7,658 nucleotides of DNA from Sandaracinaceae bacterium (GCA_017881145.1 JADGRG010000108.1:1-7658), one strand, 5' to 3'; shown: positions 1-7,143, numbered from the stretch's first letter. Numbers and translations: made by a program. Notes: generated by a model not told the origin, from the sequence alone.

Positions 1-1308
1 AAGCTTCTGCTCGCGGGCTACGTCGGGACGCGCAACACGGGCGCTGATGTGCGCGTCGAGGAGATGATCCGGCAGTTTCGCGTGGTCCTCGGCGACGACA
101 ACCTGGAGTTGAGCGCGCTTACTATCAACCCTGCGCTCTCCGCTGGCTATTTCCGCTCCGTGCGTCAGCTGCATATGCCGGCGGTGTTCCCGCGGTTTCT
201 CTTCACCGAGTGCCCCAAGCACCACGGTGTGGTCGCCTGCGAAGGTTCGATGTTCAAGTCGAAGTTCGCAAACGCGCTCTCGACGATGATGGCCGGCGCG
301 CTCGGGATGGCTGCTGTCGCCGGCAAAGTCAGCATCGGCTATGGCGCGGAAGCTGGGGACATGGACGACGGCTTGCGCGAGTTCGTGCGCAAGCAATGCC
401 AGCACTCACTGGTGATCTGCCGCAACCAGCCTTCGCGCCAGTTGCTCGAAGGCATGGGCATTCGCACCAAGAGTGGCACCGACACGGCGTGGACCTTCGA
501 GCCCTCACCACCCGAGGTCGGCGAAGCCTGTCTGCGGGACGCTGGTTGGGATGGGCGCCGGCCGCTTTTGATCGTGTGTCCGATCAATCCTTTCTATTGG
601 CCCGCCAAGCCAGACCTGGTGAAAGCCGCTGCGCACAAGTTCTTCGGGCAGTTCCGCGAAGAGCACTACGACTCGATCTACTTCCACACTTGGTCGGAGG
701 CTGCTGAGCGCCGCTACCACGACTACCTCGACGGTCTTGCCGAAGCCACCAACGCTTTTGCCGCCGAGACGGATGCATTCGTGGTCTGTGTCGGCACCGA
801 GCAGCTCGATCGGCGGGCCTGCGCGGATCTCTCGGCGCGTCTTACACACCCAGCGCCGCTCCTGGTCAGCGACGAGCACGATATGTACACGCTGGTCAGC
901 ATCTTGCGGCATGCCTCGCTGCTGGTGAGCTCGCGCTACCACGCGATTGTCACCTCCATGGCCGGTGGCGTTCCGTCGATCGGCGTGACCATGGATGAGC
1001 GCATTCACAACTTGCTCCACGACCGCAAGCACACCGATCTACTCTTGCGCGTGGACGACGTAGGGCTCGGCTACAATCTACTGTCGGCCATGCGCTATGG
1101 CTATGCGGAGCGCGAGCGTATCCGTGCGGATGTGCTGCGCTTCGTGCCCGCGCAGATTCGCGTGATGGGGCAGATGGGCATCGACCTCGAAGCCGAAGTG
1201 CTGCGCGTCTACCCGGACTTCCCACGGCGTGACGTTGCCCGCACGCCGGAGAATTATCTGCCCTCGCTTTCACCGAATCTCACAGCCTTGATGGAGGCCT
1301 CTGCATGA
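1..1308 (+). CDS. Polysaccharide pyruvyl transferase family protein (5' end missing)
   Basis: The reading frame is open from base 1, so the true start lies outside the window. The GTG at 49 is internal, because the codons before it already encode the family's N-terminal glycine-rich motif (GYVGTRNTGAD, in-window residues 6-16). About 435 residues are visible. Near the C-terminal side is the family signature SSRYHAIVTSMAGGVPSIGV (about residues 310-329), which corresponds to the R-x-H-A ... G-x-P-x-I/V motif of PF04230 enzymes. Members of this GT-B-like family usually transfer pyruvate from phosphoenolpyruvate to sugars of exopolysaccharides or cell-wall polymers, forming ketals; some members have drifted to other roles. 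No membrane segment or signal peptide is visible, so a cytoplasmic enzyme is expected. Its stop overlaps the start of the acyl ligase by four bases, which ties it to a lipid operon. The family call is good; the acceptor is unknown. Confidence 0.82.
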   Translation, partial: KLLLAGYVGTRNTGADVRVEEMIRQFRVVLGDDNLELSALTINPALSAGYFRSVRQLHMPAVFPRFLFTECPKHHGVVACEGSMFKSKFANALSTMMAGALGMAAVAGKVSIGYGAEAGDMDDGLREFVRKQCQHSLVICRNQPSRQLLEGMGIRTKSGTDTAWTFEPSPPEVGEACLRDAGWDGRRPLLIVCPINPFYWPAKPDLVKAAAHKFFGQFREEHYDSIYFHTWSEAAERRYHDYLDGLAEATNAFAAETDAFVVCVGTEQLDRRACADLSARLTHPAPLLVSDEHDMYTLVSILRHASLLVSSRYHAIVTSMAGGVPSIGVTMDERIHNLLHDRKHTDLLLRVDDVGLGYNLLSAMRYGYAERERIRADVLRFVPAQIRVMGQMGIDLEAEVLRVYPDFPRRDVARTPENYLPSLSPNLTALMEASA

Positions 1309-2933
1309 GCTTCGTCGCCGACATTCTGCAAGCTGCACGGGCACGGGGTGGAGAACCCCTCCTCATCGAAGTCCACGGCACCGAGTTGCAGGCACATTCC
1401 GGCGCGCAATTCGTCGAAGCAGTCGCTCAAGTGCGGGGCTACCTGGCGGAGCGGGGGATCAAGGCGAGCGATCGCGTCGCGCTCTTGGCGCCGAACTCGG
1501 CACGCTGGGCGGCCGTCGACGTCGCCATCATGGCGAGCGGTGCCGTGTGCGTTCCGCTCTATGCGCGACAGGATCCGCGCCAGCTTGCCGCCATGCTGCG
1601 CGATGCAGCGCCGTCATTGCTGATCGCTTCAGATGCGGCGCTGGCAACCGCGATGGCGCAGGCGTGGCCAGAGGCTTGTCCGATCGCACGCTACGACGAA
1701 GTGTTCGCCGCGCAGCCGCTGCGTGACCCGACCCCGAGTGCTGTAGGCGCTGCGCCGGTCACCATCATCTACACCTCCGGCACCAGTGGCGAAGCCAAGG
1801 GCGCGGTGCTCACGGGTGACAACATCGAGTTCATGCTGGATGTCACCGTGCTGCGCATCGCCCAGATGTCGAAAGGGCAGCGCAGCGAAGACCGGGTGTT
1901 TCACTACCTGCCGTTCTGCTTCGCCGGCTCGCGCATCATGCTTCTCTCTCAGCTCCGGCGCGGCAATCCGCTGCTACTCTCGACCAACCTCGACAATCTT
2001 CAGGAAGAGCTACGCACGGCACAGCCGCACTACTTCCTCAACGTGCCGGTGCTGCTGGAGCGCATTCGCAAGGGCGTCGAGACGCGGCTCTCGGGCATGG
2101 GACGGCCTCTTGCAGCGTTGCATCAGCGCGCATTCGCTGCCTACCGCGTTGGGGAGAACCAGTCCTCGGGCATGCGCGATCGGATGTGGCTCATGCTCGC
2201 GCAGAAGCTGCTCTTCCCGCGAGTCAAACAGCTCATCGGCCCCAACCTGGAGTTCTTGGTCTGCGGCTCAGCGCGCCTGAGCGAGGAGACTCAACGCTGG
2301 TTCCAGATGATCGGCTTGCCGGTCTACCAAGTCTACGGCCTGACCGAGACCACCGGCATCGTCACCATCGACGACACACGCCACGTGCAGTCGGGGCGCG
2401 TCGGTTACGCGGTGCCGGGCTGCGAGATCAAGTGCACGAGCGATGGTGAGCTGGTCTGTCGCGGCCCCAACGTCTTTCCCGGCTATTGGAATCGACCCGG
2501 AGCCACCGCCGACATGATCCGTGACGGCTGGCTTTACACCGGCGACCAAGCCGAGATCGACGATCAGGGCAGCGTGCGCATCGTTGGGCGCCTGAAGGAT
2601 GTCGTCGTGCCGGAGTCGGGGCACAACGTGGCGCCTGCCCCGATCGAGGAGAAGCTCGTGCTCTGCGGCGCGGGCATCGACCAGGCCGTGGTGGTTGGGC
2701 ACGGGCGACCGTACCTGACTGCGATCGTGACGGGCCAGCTGAGCGATGCAGAAGCCCATGCTGCGCTCGAGCGAGTCAACGCGGAGCTGCCTCACTATCA
2801 GCGTTTGCGCAAGCTCTACAAGGCGCCCGAGGCCTTCACCATCGAGAGCGGTCTGCTCACCGCGAACCAGAAGCTGCGCCGCGCGGTGATCGAGGCGCAC
2901 TACCAAGCCGCCATCGAGGAGATGTATCGATGA
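1305..2933 (+). CDS. Long-chain acyl-CoA synthetase-type AMP-binding enzyme
   Basis: This 542-residue member of the ANL adenylating superfamily activates a carboxylic acid, probably a fatty acid, as acyl-AMP and usually passes it to CoA. The P-loop YTSGTSGEAKG is at residues 156-166, the YGLTETTG motif at 344-351 and the ribose-binding YTGD at 411-414. The hinge-region GRLKD is followed by NVAPAPIEE, and the C-terminal LLTANQKLRR carries the putative catalytic lysine K523. The NVAP-PIEE and LT-x-x-x-KL-R patterns are typical of the COG1022 (FadD15-like) long-chain branch, although at 542 residues it is shorter than the usual roughly 600. The start is set by a strong GGAGG at 1293-1297, seven bases before the ATG, and an ATGA overlap with the upstream stop. 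It also overlaps the hydratase gene by four bases. Whether CoA or a carrier protein accepts the acyl group cannot be read from the sequence. Confidence 0.9.
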   Translation: MSFVADILQAARARGGEPLLIEVHGTELQAHSGAQFVEAVAQVRGYLAERGIKASDRVALLAPNSARWAAVDVAIMASGAVCVPLYARQDPRQLAAMLRDAAPSLLIASDAALATAMAQAWPEACPIARYDEVFAAQPLRDPTPSAVGAAPVTIIYTSGTSGEAKGAVLTGDNIEFMLDVTVLRIAQMSKGQRSEDRVFHYLPFCFAGSRIMLLSQLRRGNPLLLSTNLDNLQEELRTAQPHYFLNVPVLLERIRKGVETRLSGMGRPLAALHQRAFAAYRVGENQSSGMRDRMWLMLAQKLLFPRVKQLIGPNLEFLVCGSARLSEETQRWFQMIGLPVYQVYGLTETTGIVTIDDTRHVQSGRVGYAVPGCEIKCTSDGELVCRGPNVFPGYWNRPGATADMIRDGWLYTGDQAEIDDQGSVRIVGRLKDVVVPESGHNVAPAPIEEKLVLCGAGIDQAVVVGHGRPYLTAIVTGQLSDAEAHAALERVNAELPHYQRLRKLYKAPEAFTIESGLLTANQKLRRAVIEAHYQAAIEEMYR

Positions 2934-3733
2934 TCTCGTGGGTACAGAGCCACGGCGTCTGCGAGCTCACTCTCGCGCATCCGCCCTGCAACGAGATCGG
3001 CACCGACGTGCTGGCAACGCTCGAACGTTTCGTTACCGAGATGGAAGTCGGCGACGCACGCGCGATCATCTTGCACAGCACGGAGCGCCTGGGGTTTTGT
3101 GCCGGCGCAGACCTGCGCGGGCTCTACGCAGGCATCAGTGAGCGGGAGGTGTCCGCGTATCTGCCCGAGCTGCGTGCGTTTCTCGACCGCGTGCACGCGG
3201 TCATGGACCGACTCGAGTCCTTGCCTCAGACGACCATCGGTGCGCTGCACGGGGTGTGTTTCGGAGGCGGTTTCGAACTGGCACTGACTTGCGATCTGCT
3301 GGTGGCCGACCGCACCACACGCTTTGGGTTTCCGGAGCTGCGCTTGGGCCTGATCCCTGGTTTTGGCGGCATTCCGCGTTTGCGGCGCGAGGTGCCCAAC
3401 GCTGTGGTGCGCGACCTGATCCTCAGTGGTCGCACGCTCAGCGCCAAGCGTGCCTACGAGCTCGGGCTGGTGTCGCAGCTGGTGGCGGCGGGCGAAGCGC
3501 TCGACGTGGCGCGTGCGACAGCGCGTCAGGTAGCGCTCTTTGACCGGCAGGTGTCTGCGCGCGCCAAGGCTTTCATCAAGCCCGTCCCTCGCGCCGAGCT
3601 CGCAGCCGAAAAGGATCTCTTTCTTTCGCTCTTCGTCGAGCCTGGTGTCAAAGCAGCGCTCGCAGATTTCGTCTCCCGCAGCGACGCCATGCCCTACCTG
3701 CCGGCCCAGCCGCGGCAGAAGGAGGGCGGCTGA
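2930..3733 (+). CDS. Enoyl-CoA hydratase/isomerase family protein (crotonase fold)
   Basis: This 267-residue protein has the normal length for a crotonase-fold enzyme. The first oxyanion-hole segment is GFCAGADLRGLY and the second is GVCFGGGFELALTCD. Two glutamates, E116 (in GGGFELA) and E136 (in GFPELRLG), sit 20 residues apart, matching the spacing of the catalytic pair E144/E164 of rat mitochondrial enoyl-CoA hydratase. The GFGGIPRL segment that follows is also canonical. The sequence therefore supports a competent hydratase adding water across a 2-enoyl thioester, although crotonase-fold proteins also act as isomerases, decarboxylases or thioesterases. AGGAG at 2917-2921, eight bases before the ATG, and an ATGA overlap with the upstream ligase fix the start. 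Lying between two acyl-activating enzymes, it probably acts on the acyl group that one of them loads. A soluble cytoplasmic location is expected. Confidence 0.9.
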   Translation: MISWVQSHGVCELTLAHPPCNEIGTDVLATLERFVTEMEVGDARAIILHSTERLGFCAGADLRGLYAGISEREVSAYLPELRAFLDRVHAVMDRLESLPQTTIGALHGVCFGGGFELALTCDLLVADRTTRFGFPELRLGLIPGFGGIPRLRREVPNAVVRDLILSGRTLSAKRAYELGLVSQLVAAGEALDVARATARQVALFDRQVSARAKAFIKPVPRAELAAEKDLFLSLFVEPGVKAALADFVSRSDAMPYLPAQPRQKEGG

Positions 3734-5433
3734 TGCTCGACCTCTCCCGGCTTTCTTGTCTCGGCGAGGCGCTGCGCGATGCCAGCGTGACCTTCAAGTC
3801 CAACGTGGCCCTGATCGAAGCCGAGCGCCATCGCGAGAACGCGCGCTTCACCTACCGTGAGTTGACCGCCCAGGCCGAGCGCGTTGGCGCACGCCTGCAG
3901 GCGGCTGGCGTCGAGGCGGGTGATCGCGTCGCTATTCTGATGTCGAATCAGTCGCGCTGGGTGATTGCCGGACTTGCCGCGATGTGGAGTGGCGCAGTGC
4001 TGGTGCCGCTCGACTACAAGCTCAGTGCCAACGAAGAGCTCGCGCTACTCGCGCACTCTCGTCCAAAGGTGCTGATCACCGAATACGGCATCTGGCGCTC
4101 GTTGGTCGGTGCAAACGCTGTGGCCTTCGAGGGGACGCTGGTGATCGTCAGTGAGGCACCGGCAGACGCCGCTCTGGGCGGCGCAACGCGCTTCGAGGAA
4201 GGCGCGCAGACTGCGTTTCGCTTCGTGTCGCGCAAGCGCTCGGATGTGGCATGCATCGTCTACTCATCGGGCACCGGTGGGACGCCCAAGGGCTGCATGC
4301 TCCCGCACGAAAGCTACCTGGAGCAGGCGCAGGCGCTGGCCGCCATGTACACGATGGTCGAGACCGATCGCTATTTCTCCATCCTGCCCACCAATCACGC
4401 GCTCGACTTCATGTGCGGCCTGATTCTTCCGCTACTGCATGGTGCCGCCATCGTGCACCAACGAACGCTGCGGCCCGAGTTCTTGGCGCCGACCATGAAG
4501 CGTTACGGAATCACGCACATGGCGCTGGTTCCCCGCGTTTTGAAGGCTTTGCGCGAGCGGATCGAAGAGCAGCTCGCGGCTCTCCCGGAGTGGCAGCGCA
4601 CGCTGGTCTCGGGTCTCATGCAAGTCAATGAGGTCGCAACGCTGCGCGCGCCCAAGCCCTGGCTCTCGCGCACGCTGCTCAAGCCCATTCACGAGCGCTT
4701 TGGCGGCAAACTCAAGTACATTTTCGCCGGTGGCGCCTTCGTGGATGCCGACCTCGCCGCCTTCTTCTATCGTCTGGGGCTACCGGTTGCGATCGGCTAC
4801 GGCCTCACCGAGGGCTGCACGGTGCTGACCCTCAACGATGGCAAGCCCATGCGTTTTGACACGGTGGGTCGTCCCGTCGGTGGCGTCGAGCTTCGCCTGC
4901 GCAACCAAGGGCCTGACGGCGTGGGCGAAGTCTGCGTGCGTTCCCGCACCCTGATGCAAGGCTATTTCGAGGCGCCGGAGCTGACGCGTGAGGTGCTCGT
5001 CGACGGCTGGCTGCTCACCGGAGACCTCGGCACTCTCGACGCCGCCGGTCACCTGAAGCTGGTCGGGCGCGTGAAGAATCTGATCGTCACGCAAGGCGGC
5101 AAGAACGTGTATCCGGAGGACGTCGAAGCCGCGTTTGACTCGGTGCCCTGCGAAGAGCTTTGCGTCTTTGCCGAGAGCTACGTCTGGCCGCGTCGCGACC
5201 TGCAGGGGGAGGCTCTGTTGGTCGTGGTGCGCGCGCGCAAAGATGTGTCCGAGGCAGAGTCGCTTGCAGCCATCAAAGCCAGCAATCAGAAGCTCGCAGA
5301 TTTCAAACGCGTGACCTCGTATCTCTTCGTCGATGCCGAGTTTCCGCGGACCGCGTCGATGAAGATCAAGCGTGAAGCGTTCGCCACGCAGCTCCGCGCT
5401 CTCTCGCCATCGGCACAGAGGCTTCTATCGTGA
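3733..5433 (+). CDS. Second AMP-binding acyl ligase (fatty acyl-CoA synthetase-like)
   Basis: This 566-residue ANL-superfamily adenylating enzyme is clearly divergent from the ligase two genes upstream. The P-loop reads YSSGTGGTPKG (residues 177-187), with Gly where many members have Thr or Ser. YGLTEG is at 356-361, the LTGD aspartate is D431, and the hinge region is followed by GGKNVYPEDVE, a pattern common in long-chain acyl ligases. The C-terminal catalytic-lysine motif reads PRTASMKIKR, so the lysine (K544) is kept but the usual preceding glycine is methionine. The start is well supported by AAGGAGG at 3719-3725, seven bases before the ATG, and the TGATG junction with the hydratase. A second ligase of a different subtype in one operon suggests a different acid, or a different step such as transfer to a carrier protein; this is inference. 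No carrier protein is encoded in the window. Confidence 0.9.
   Translation: MLDLSRLSCLGEALRDASVTFKSNVALIEAERHRENARFTYRELTAQAERVGARLQAAGVEAGDRVAILMSNQSRWVIAGLAAMWSGAVLVPLDYKLSANEELALLAHSRPKVLITEYGIWRSLVGANAVAFEGTLVIVSEAPADAALGGATRFEEGAQTAFRFVSRKRSDVACIVYSSGTGGTPKGCMLPHESYLEQAQALAAMYTMVETDRYFSILPTNHALDFMCGLILPLLHGAAIVHQRTLRPEFLAPTMKRYGITHMALVPRVLKALRERIEEQLAALPEWQRTLVSGLMQVNEVATLRAPKPWLSRTLLKPIHERFGGKLKYIFAGGAFVDADLAAFFYRLGLPVAIGYGLTEGCTVLTLNDGKPMRFDTVGRPVGGVELRLRNQGPDGVGEVCVRSRTLMQGYFEAPELTREVLVDGWLLTGDLGTLDAAGHLKLVGRVKNLIVTQGGKNVYPEDVEAAFDSVPCEELCVFAESYVWPRRDLQGEALLVVVRARKDVSEAESLAAIKASNQKLADFKRVTSYLFVDAEFPRTASMKIKREAFATQLRALSPSAQRLLS
5417..5421 (+). promoter_or_regulatory. Shine-Dalgarno-like AGAGG for the lipid kinase gene
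   Basis: AGAGG lies inside the end of the upstream ligase gene. It is 8 bases before the GTG at 5430 and 11 bases before the ATG at 5433. The spacing mildly favours GTG as the start, while codon preference favours ATG. The two proteins differ by one methionine only. Confidence 0.4.
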
Positions 5434-6350
5434 TGGACAAGCCGAAGCTGAAAGTTCTAGCGATCGTCAACCCGGCTGCCGGGAACGGCCGCGCCGCGAA
5501 GCTTGCGCCCACCGCGCTACAACGCCTGCGTGCAGCAGGGGTAGCCGTGGAAGTGCGTCAGACGTGCGCTCCCGGTGACGCGACGCTGATGGCTCGCGCT
5601 GCGCTCGCCGAGGGCCACCGACGTTTCATCGTGGTTGGTGGCGATGGCACGACCTTCGAGGTGATCAACGGGCTTGGCTCACACCTCGGCGCAAGCGATC
5701 CCCGAGAGCGCGTGACACTAGGGTTTCTTCCGCTCGGCACGGGCAACTCGTTTCTGCGCGACTTTGGCGACGGCAGCGCGGAGCAGGCGAGCCTGGCCAT
5801 CATTGCCGACAAGAGCCGGCCTTGCGATGTGGTCAAGCTCACGCACGCCGACGGCGTTCTCTACTACATCAACCTGCTCAGCTTCGGCTTCGTCGCCGAT
5901 GTCTGCACCCTCACCAACCGTCGGTTCAAGCGCTTCGGCGCAGCAGGCTATGGCCTGGGTGTGCTGGCGACGTTGGCCAAGCTGCATGCGCGAACCGTGC
6001 GGATGCAGCTCGATGGCGGGGCGGTGTGGGAGCAGGCGGCGACGTTCGTCTCCATCAACAATAGTCGCTTCACCGGCGGCAACATGATGATGGCGCCCTA
6101 CGCCGATCCGAGTGACGGCCAAGTGGACGTCGTGGTCTGCGGCCCAATGACGCGCACGGCGTTGCTCGAAACCTTCCCCAAGATCTTTCGCGGACACCAC
6201 GTGCACCATCATGCTGTGACGGCGTCGCGCGCGCGCGCGGTCGACCTCTTCGAAGAGCAGCCGCTCGATCTGATGATCGACGGCGAAGTGATTCGTCATC
6301 AGCCCAAGCGCATCGAGGTCGTTCCCGCTGCGCTCGATGTGCTCTTGTGA
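5430..6350 (+). CDS. Diacylglycerol kinase family lipid kinase
   Basis: This 306-residue protein has the DAGK catalytic (PF00781) plus YegS/DgkB-type layout, about 300 residues being the family norm. Near the N terminus is NPAAGNGRAAK (from residue 14), then the nucleotide-binding GGDGTT (70-75) and PLGTGNSFLRDFG (from 101). FGFVADV in the middle and IDGEVIRHQPKRIEVVP near the C terminus match the second half of the family. Such enzymes transfer the gamma-phosphate of ATP to a lipid hydroxyl, usually diacylglycerol to give phosphatidate; relatives phosphorylate sphingoid bases, ceramide or undecaprenol, so the substrate is open. No membrane helix is evident, which fits a soluble or peripheral protein acting at the inner face of the membrane. 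Its start overlaps the stop of the second ligase (GTGATG). The ATG at 5433 is an equally possible start. The operon position suggests it phosphorylates the acyl product or its lipid acceptor. Confidence 0.88.
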   Translation: MMDKPKLKVLAIVNPAAGNGRAAKLAPTALQRLRAAGVAVEVRQTCAPGDATLMARAALAEGHRRFIVVGGDGTTFEVINGLGSHLGASDPRERVTLGFLPLGTGNSFLRDFGDGSAEQASLAIIADKSRPCDVVKLTHADGVLYYINLLSFGFVADVCTLTNRRFKRFGAAGYGLGVLATLAKLHARTVRMQLDGGAVWEQAATFVSINNSRFTGGNMMMAPYADPSDGQVDVVVCGPMTRTALLETFPKIFRGHHVHHHAVTASRARAVDLFEEQPLDLMIDGEVIRHQPKRIEVVPAALDVLL

Positions 6351-6991
6351 GTCGCCCCGCCATGAAGCTCGTGATGCCCGATGGTCGCAGGGTACGTGCC
6401 GAGCAGAAGCGCTCGGAACGGCGCGAGCTCATCGTGCTGGCGGCGGAGCGCATCTTCCGCCAGCACGGCTACCATGCTGCGTCGATCACGGACATCATTG
6501 ATGCGGCGGGCATCTCGCGCGGCAGCTTCTACCTCTACTTCGACAGCAAGGACGCAGTCTTCTTGCAGTTGATCGAGCGCTTCGTCGGCTTCATCACCGA
6601 AGCACTGCAGGTGGTGGACCCAAAGCTCCCCGAGCCAGCCAAGCGCATTCTGGAGAACGTGCAGCGCGTGGTGGATGTGGCGTTCGATCATCCGGATCTC
6701 ACCATGGTGGTGCTGCGCGAGAGCCGCGGCCTCAACGCCCAGGTCGACGCCAAGCTCGACCGTCTCTACGGCCTTCTGCACGAGATGGTCGAAGGTGCGC
6801 TCGTCAATGGAGACAAGAGCGGCCTCACGCGCAAGGTGAACGAAGCGGTCGTAGCCACCGCGCTGATCGGCGCCTTCAAAGAGGTCTTTCTCTGGCATCT
6901 GGCTCTGCCTGTCGCCGAGACGCCGGAGCGAGAGGTACTTGCCGAGTCTCTCTTCGAGTTCGGGATCAGAGGCCTGCTGGTTTCCCCTTGA
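6347..6991 (+). CDS. TetR/AcrR family transcriptional regulator
   Basis: This 214-residue protein has the usual TetR-family length. The DNA-binding domain spans about residues 24-75: a first helix around ELIVLAAERIFRQHGY, then ITDIIDAAGISRGSFYLYF, the helix-turn-helix with the characteristic G-x-FY-YF recognition-helix end, and SKDAVFLQLIERF. The remaining about 130 residues are the variable all-helical ligand-binding domain. The GTG start overlaps the kinase stop as GTGA, with no clear Shine-Dalgarno, so translation is probably coupled to the kinase gene; the ATG at 6362 would remove five residues. By its place at the end of a lipid operon it is likely a repressor of that operon, released by an acyl-CoA or the pathway product. 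That ligand is inference by analogy with TetR-type FadR and PsrA. Its operator is not proven, but the inverted repeat at 7083-7103 is one candidate. Confidence 0.92.
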   Translation: MSRPAMKLVMPDGRRVRAEQKRSERRELIVLAAERIFRQHGYHAASITDIIDAAGISRGSFYLYFDSKDAVFLQLIERFVGFITEALQVVDPKLPEPAKRILENVQRVVDVAFDHPDLTMVVLRESRGLNAQVDAKLDRLYGLLHEMVEGALVNGDKSGLTRKVNEAVVATALIGAFKEVFLWHLALPVAETPEREVLAESLFEFGIRGLLVSP

Positions 6992-6999
6992 GCGCGGCT

Positions 7000-7022
7000 G
7001 ACCCTGCGGCTCGTAGCAGGTC
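7000..7022 (+). terminator. Weak hairpin after the operon, possible terminator
   Basis: GACCCTGC (7000-7007) can pair with GCAGGTC (7016-7022), giving a seven-pair stem with one bulged C and an eight-base loop. It starts eight bases after the tetR-type stop, where an operon terminator would be expected. No T-run follows, so it is not a classical intrinsic terminator and may be a chance structure. Confidence 0.2.
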
Positions 7023-7082
7023 ATCGATGCAGGTGATGACCGGCCAGGCTTCGCGCACCGTGGGTGGTGTCGGAAACTCTGC

Positions 7083-7103
7083 GTGACGCAAAAGTGGCGT
7101 CAC
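7083..7103. promoter_or_regulatory. Perfect inverted repeat, candidate operator
   Basis: GTGACGC (7083-7089) and GCGTCAC (7097-7103) are exact reverse complements separated by seven bases, giving a 21-base dyad. There is no T-tract on either side, which argues against an intrinsic terminator. Length and symmetry suit a dimeric helix-turn-helix regulator such as the TetR-type protein encoded just upstream, but no binding is shown. It lies 77 bases before the ATG of the next gene. Confidence 0.4.
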
Positions 7104-7143
7104 CAGCGCACGGCGCAGCCGACGCGGCGGGCCGCAATTTCCG

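Noticed and set aside
2268..2906. A 212-codon minus-strand open frame within the first acyl ligase gene.
   Set aside because: It lies entirely opposite the conserved C-terminal motifs of the ligase and looks like a GC-driven shadow.
1305..5433. A polyketide beta-branching (HMG-synthase) cassette or a nonribosomal peptide locus.
   Set aside because: No ketosynthase, carrier protein, HMG-CoA synthase-like or condensation domain is present in the window; the ligases and hydratase alone do not support this.
6227..6239. Alternating GC run (GCGCGCGCGCG-like), possible Z-DNA or repeat.
   Set aside because: It lies inside the kinase gene and encodes a plain Ser-Arg-Ala-Arg-Ala stretch; short CG alternation is expected at this GC content.
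5718..6299. A 193-codon minus-strand open frame within the lipid kinase gene.
   Set aside because: The sense strand carries clear kinase motifs, and the antisense product is Arg-, His- and Ala-rich without a known domain.
6299..7024. A 241-codon minus-strand open frame antisense to the tetR-type gene.
   Set aside because: It mirrors a convincing TetR gene, its protein has no recognisable domain, and its composition (runs of Glu, Asp, His, Leu) is typical of antisense frames in high-GC genes.
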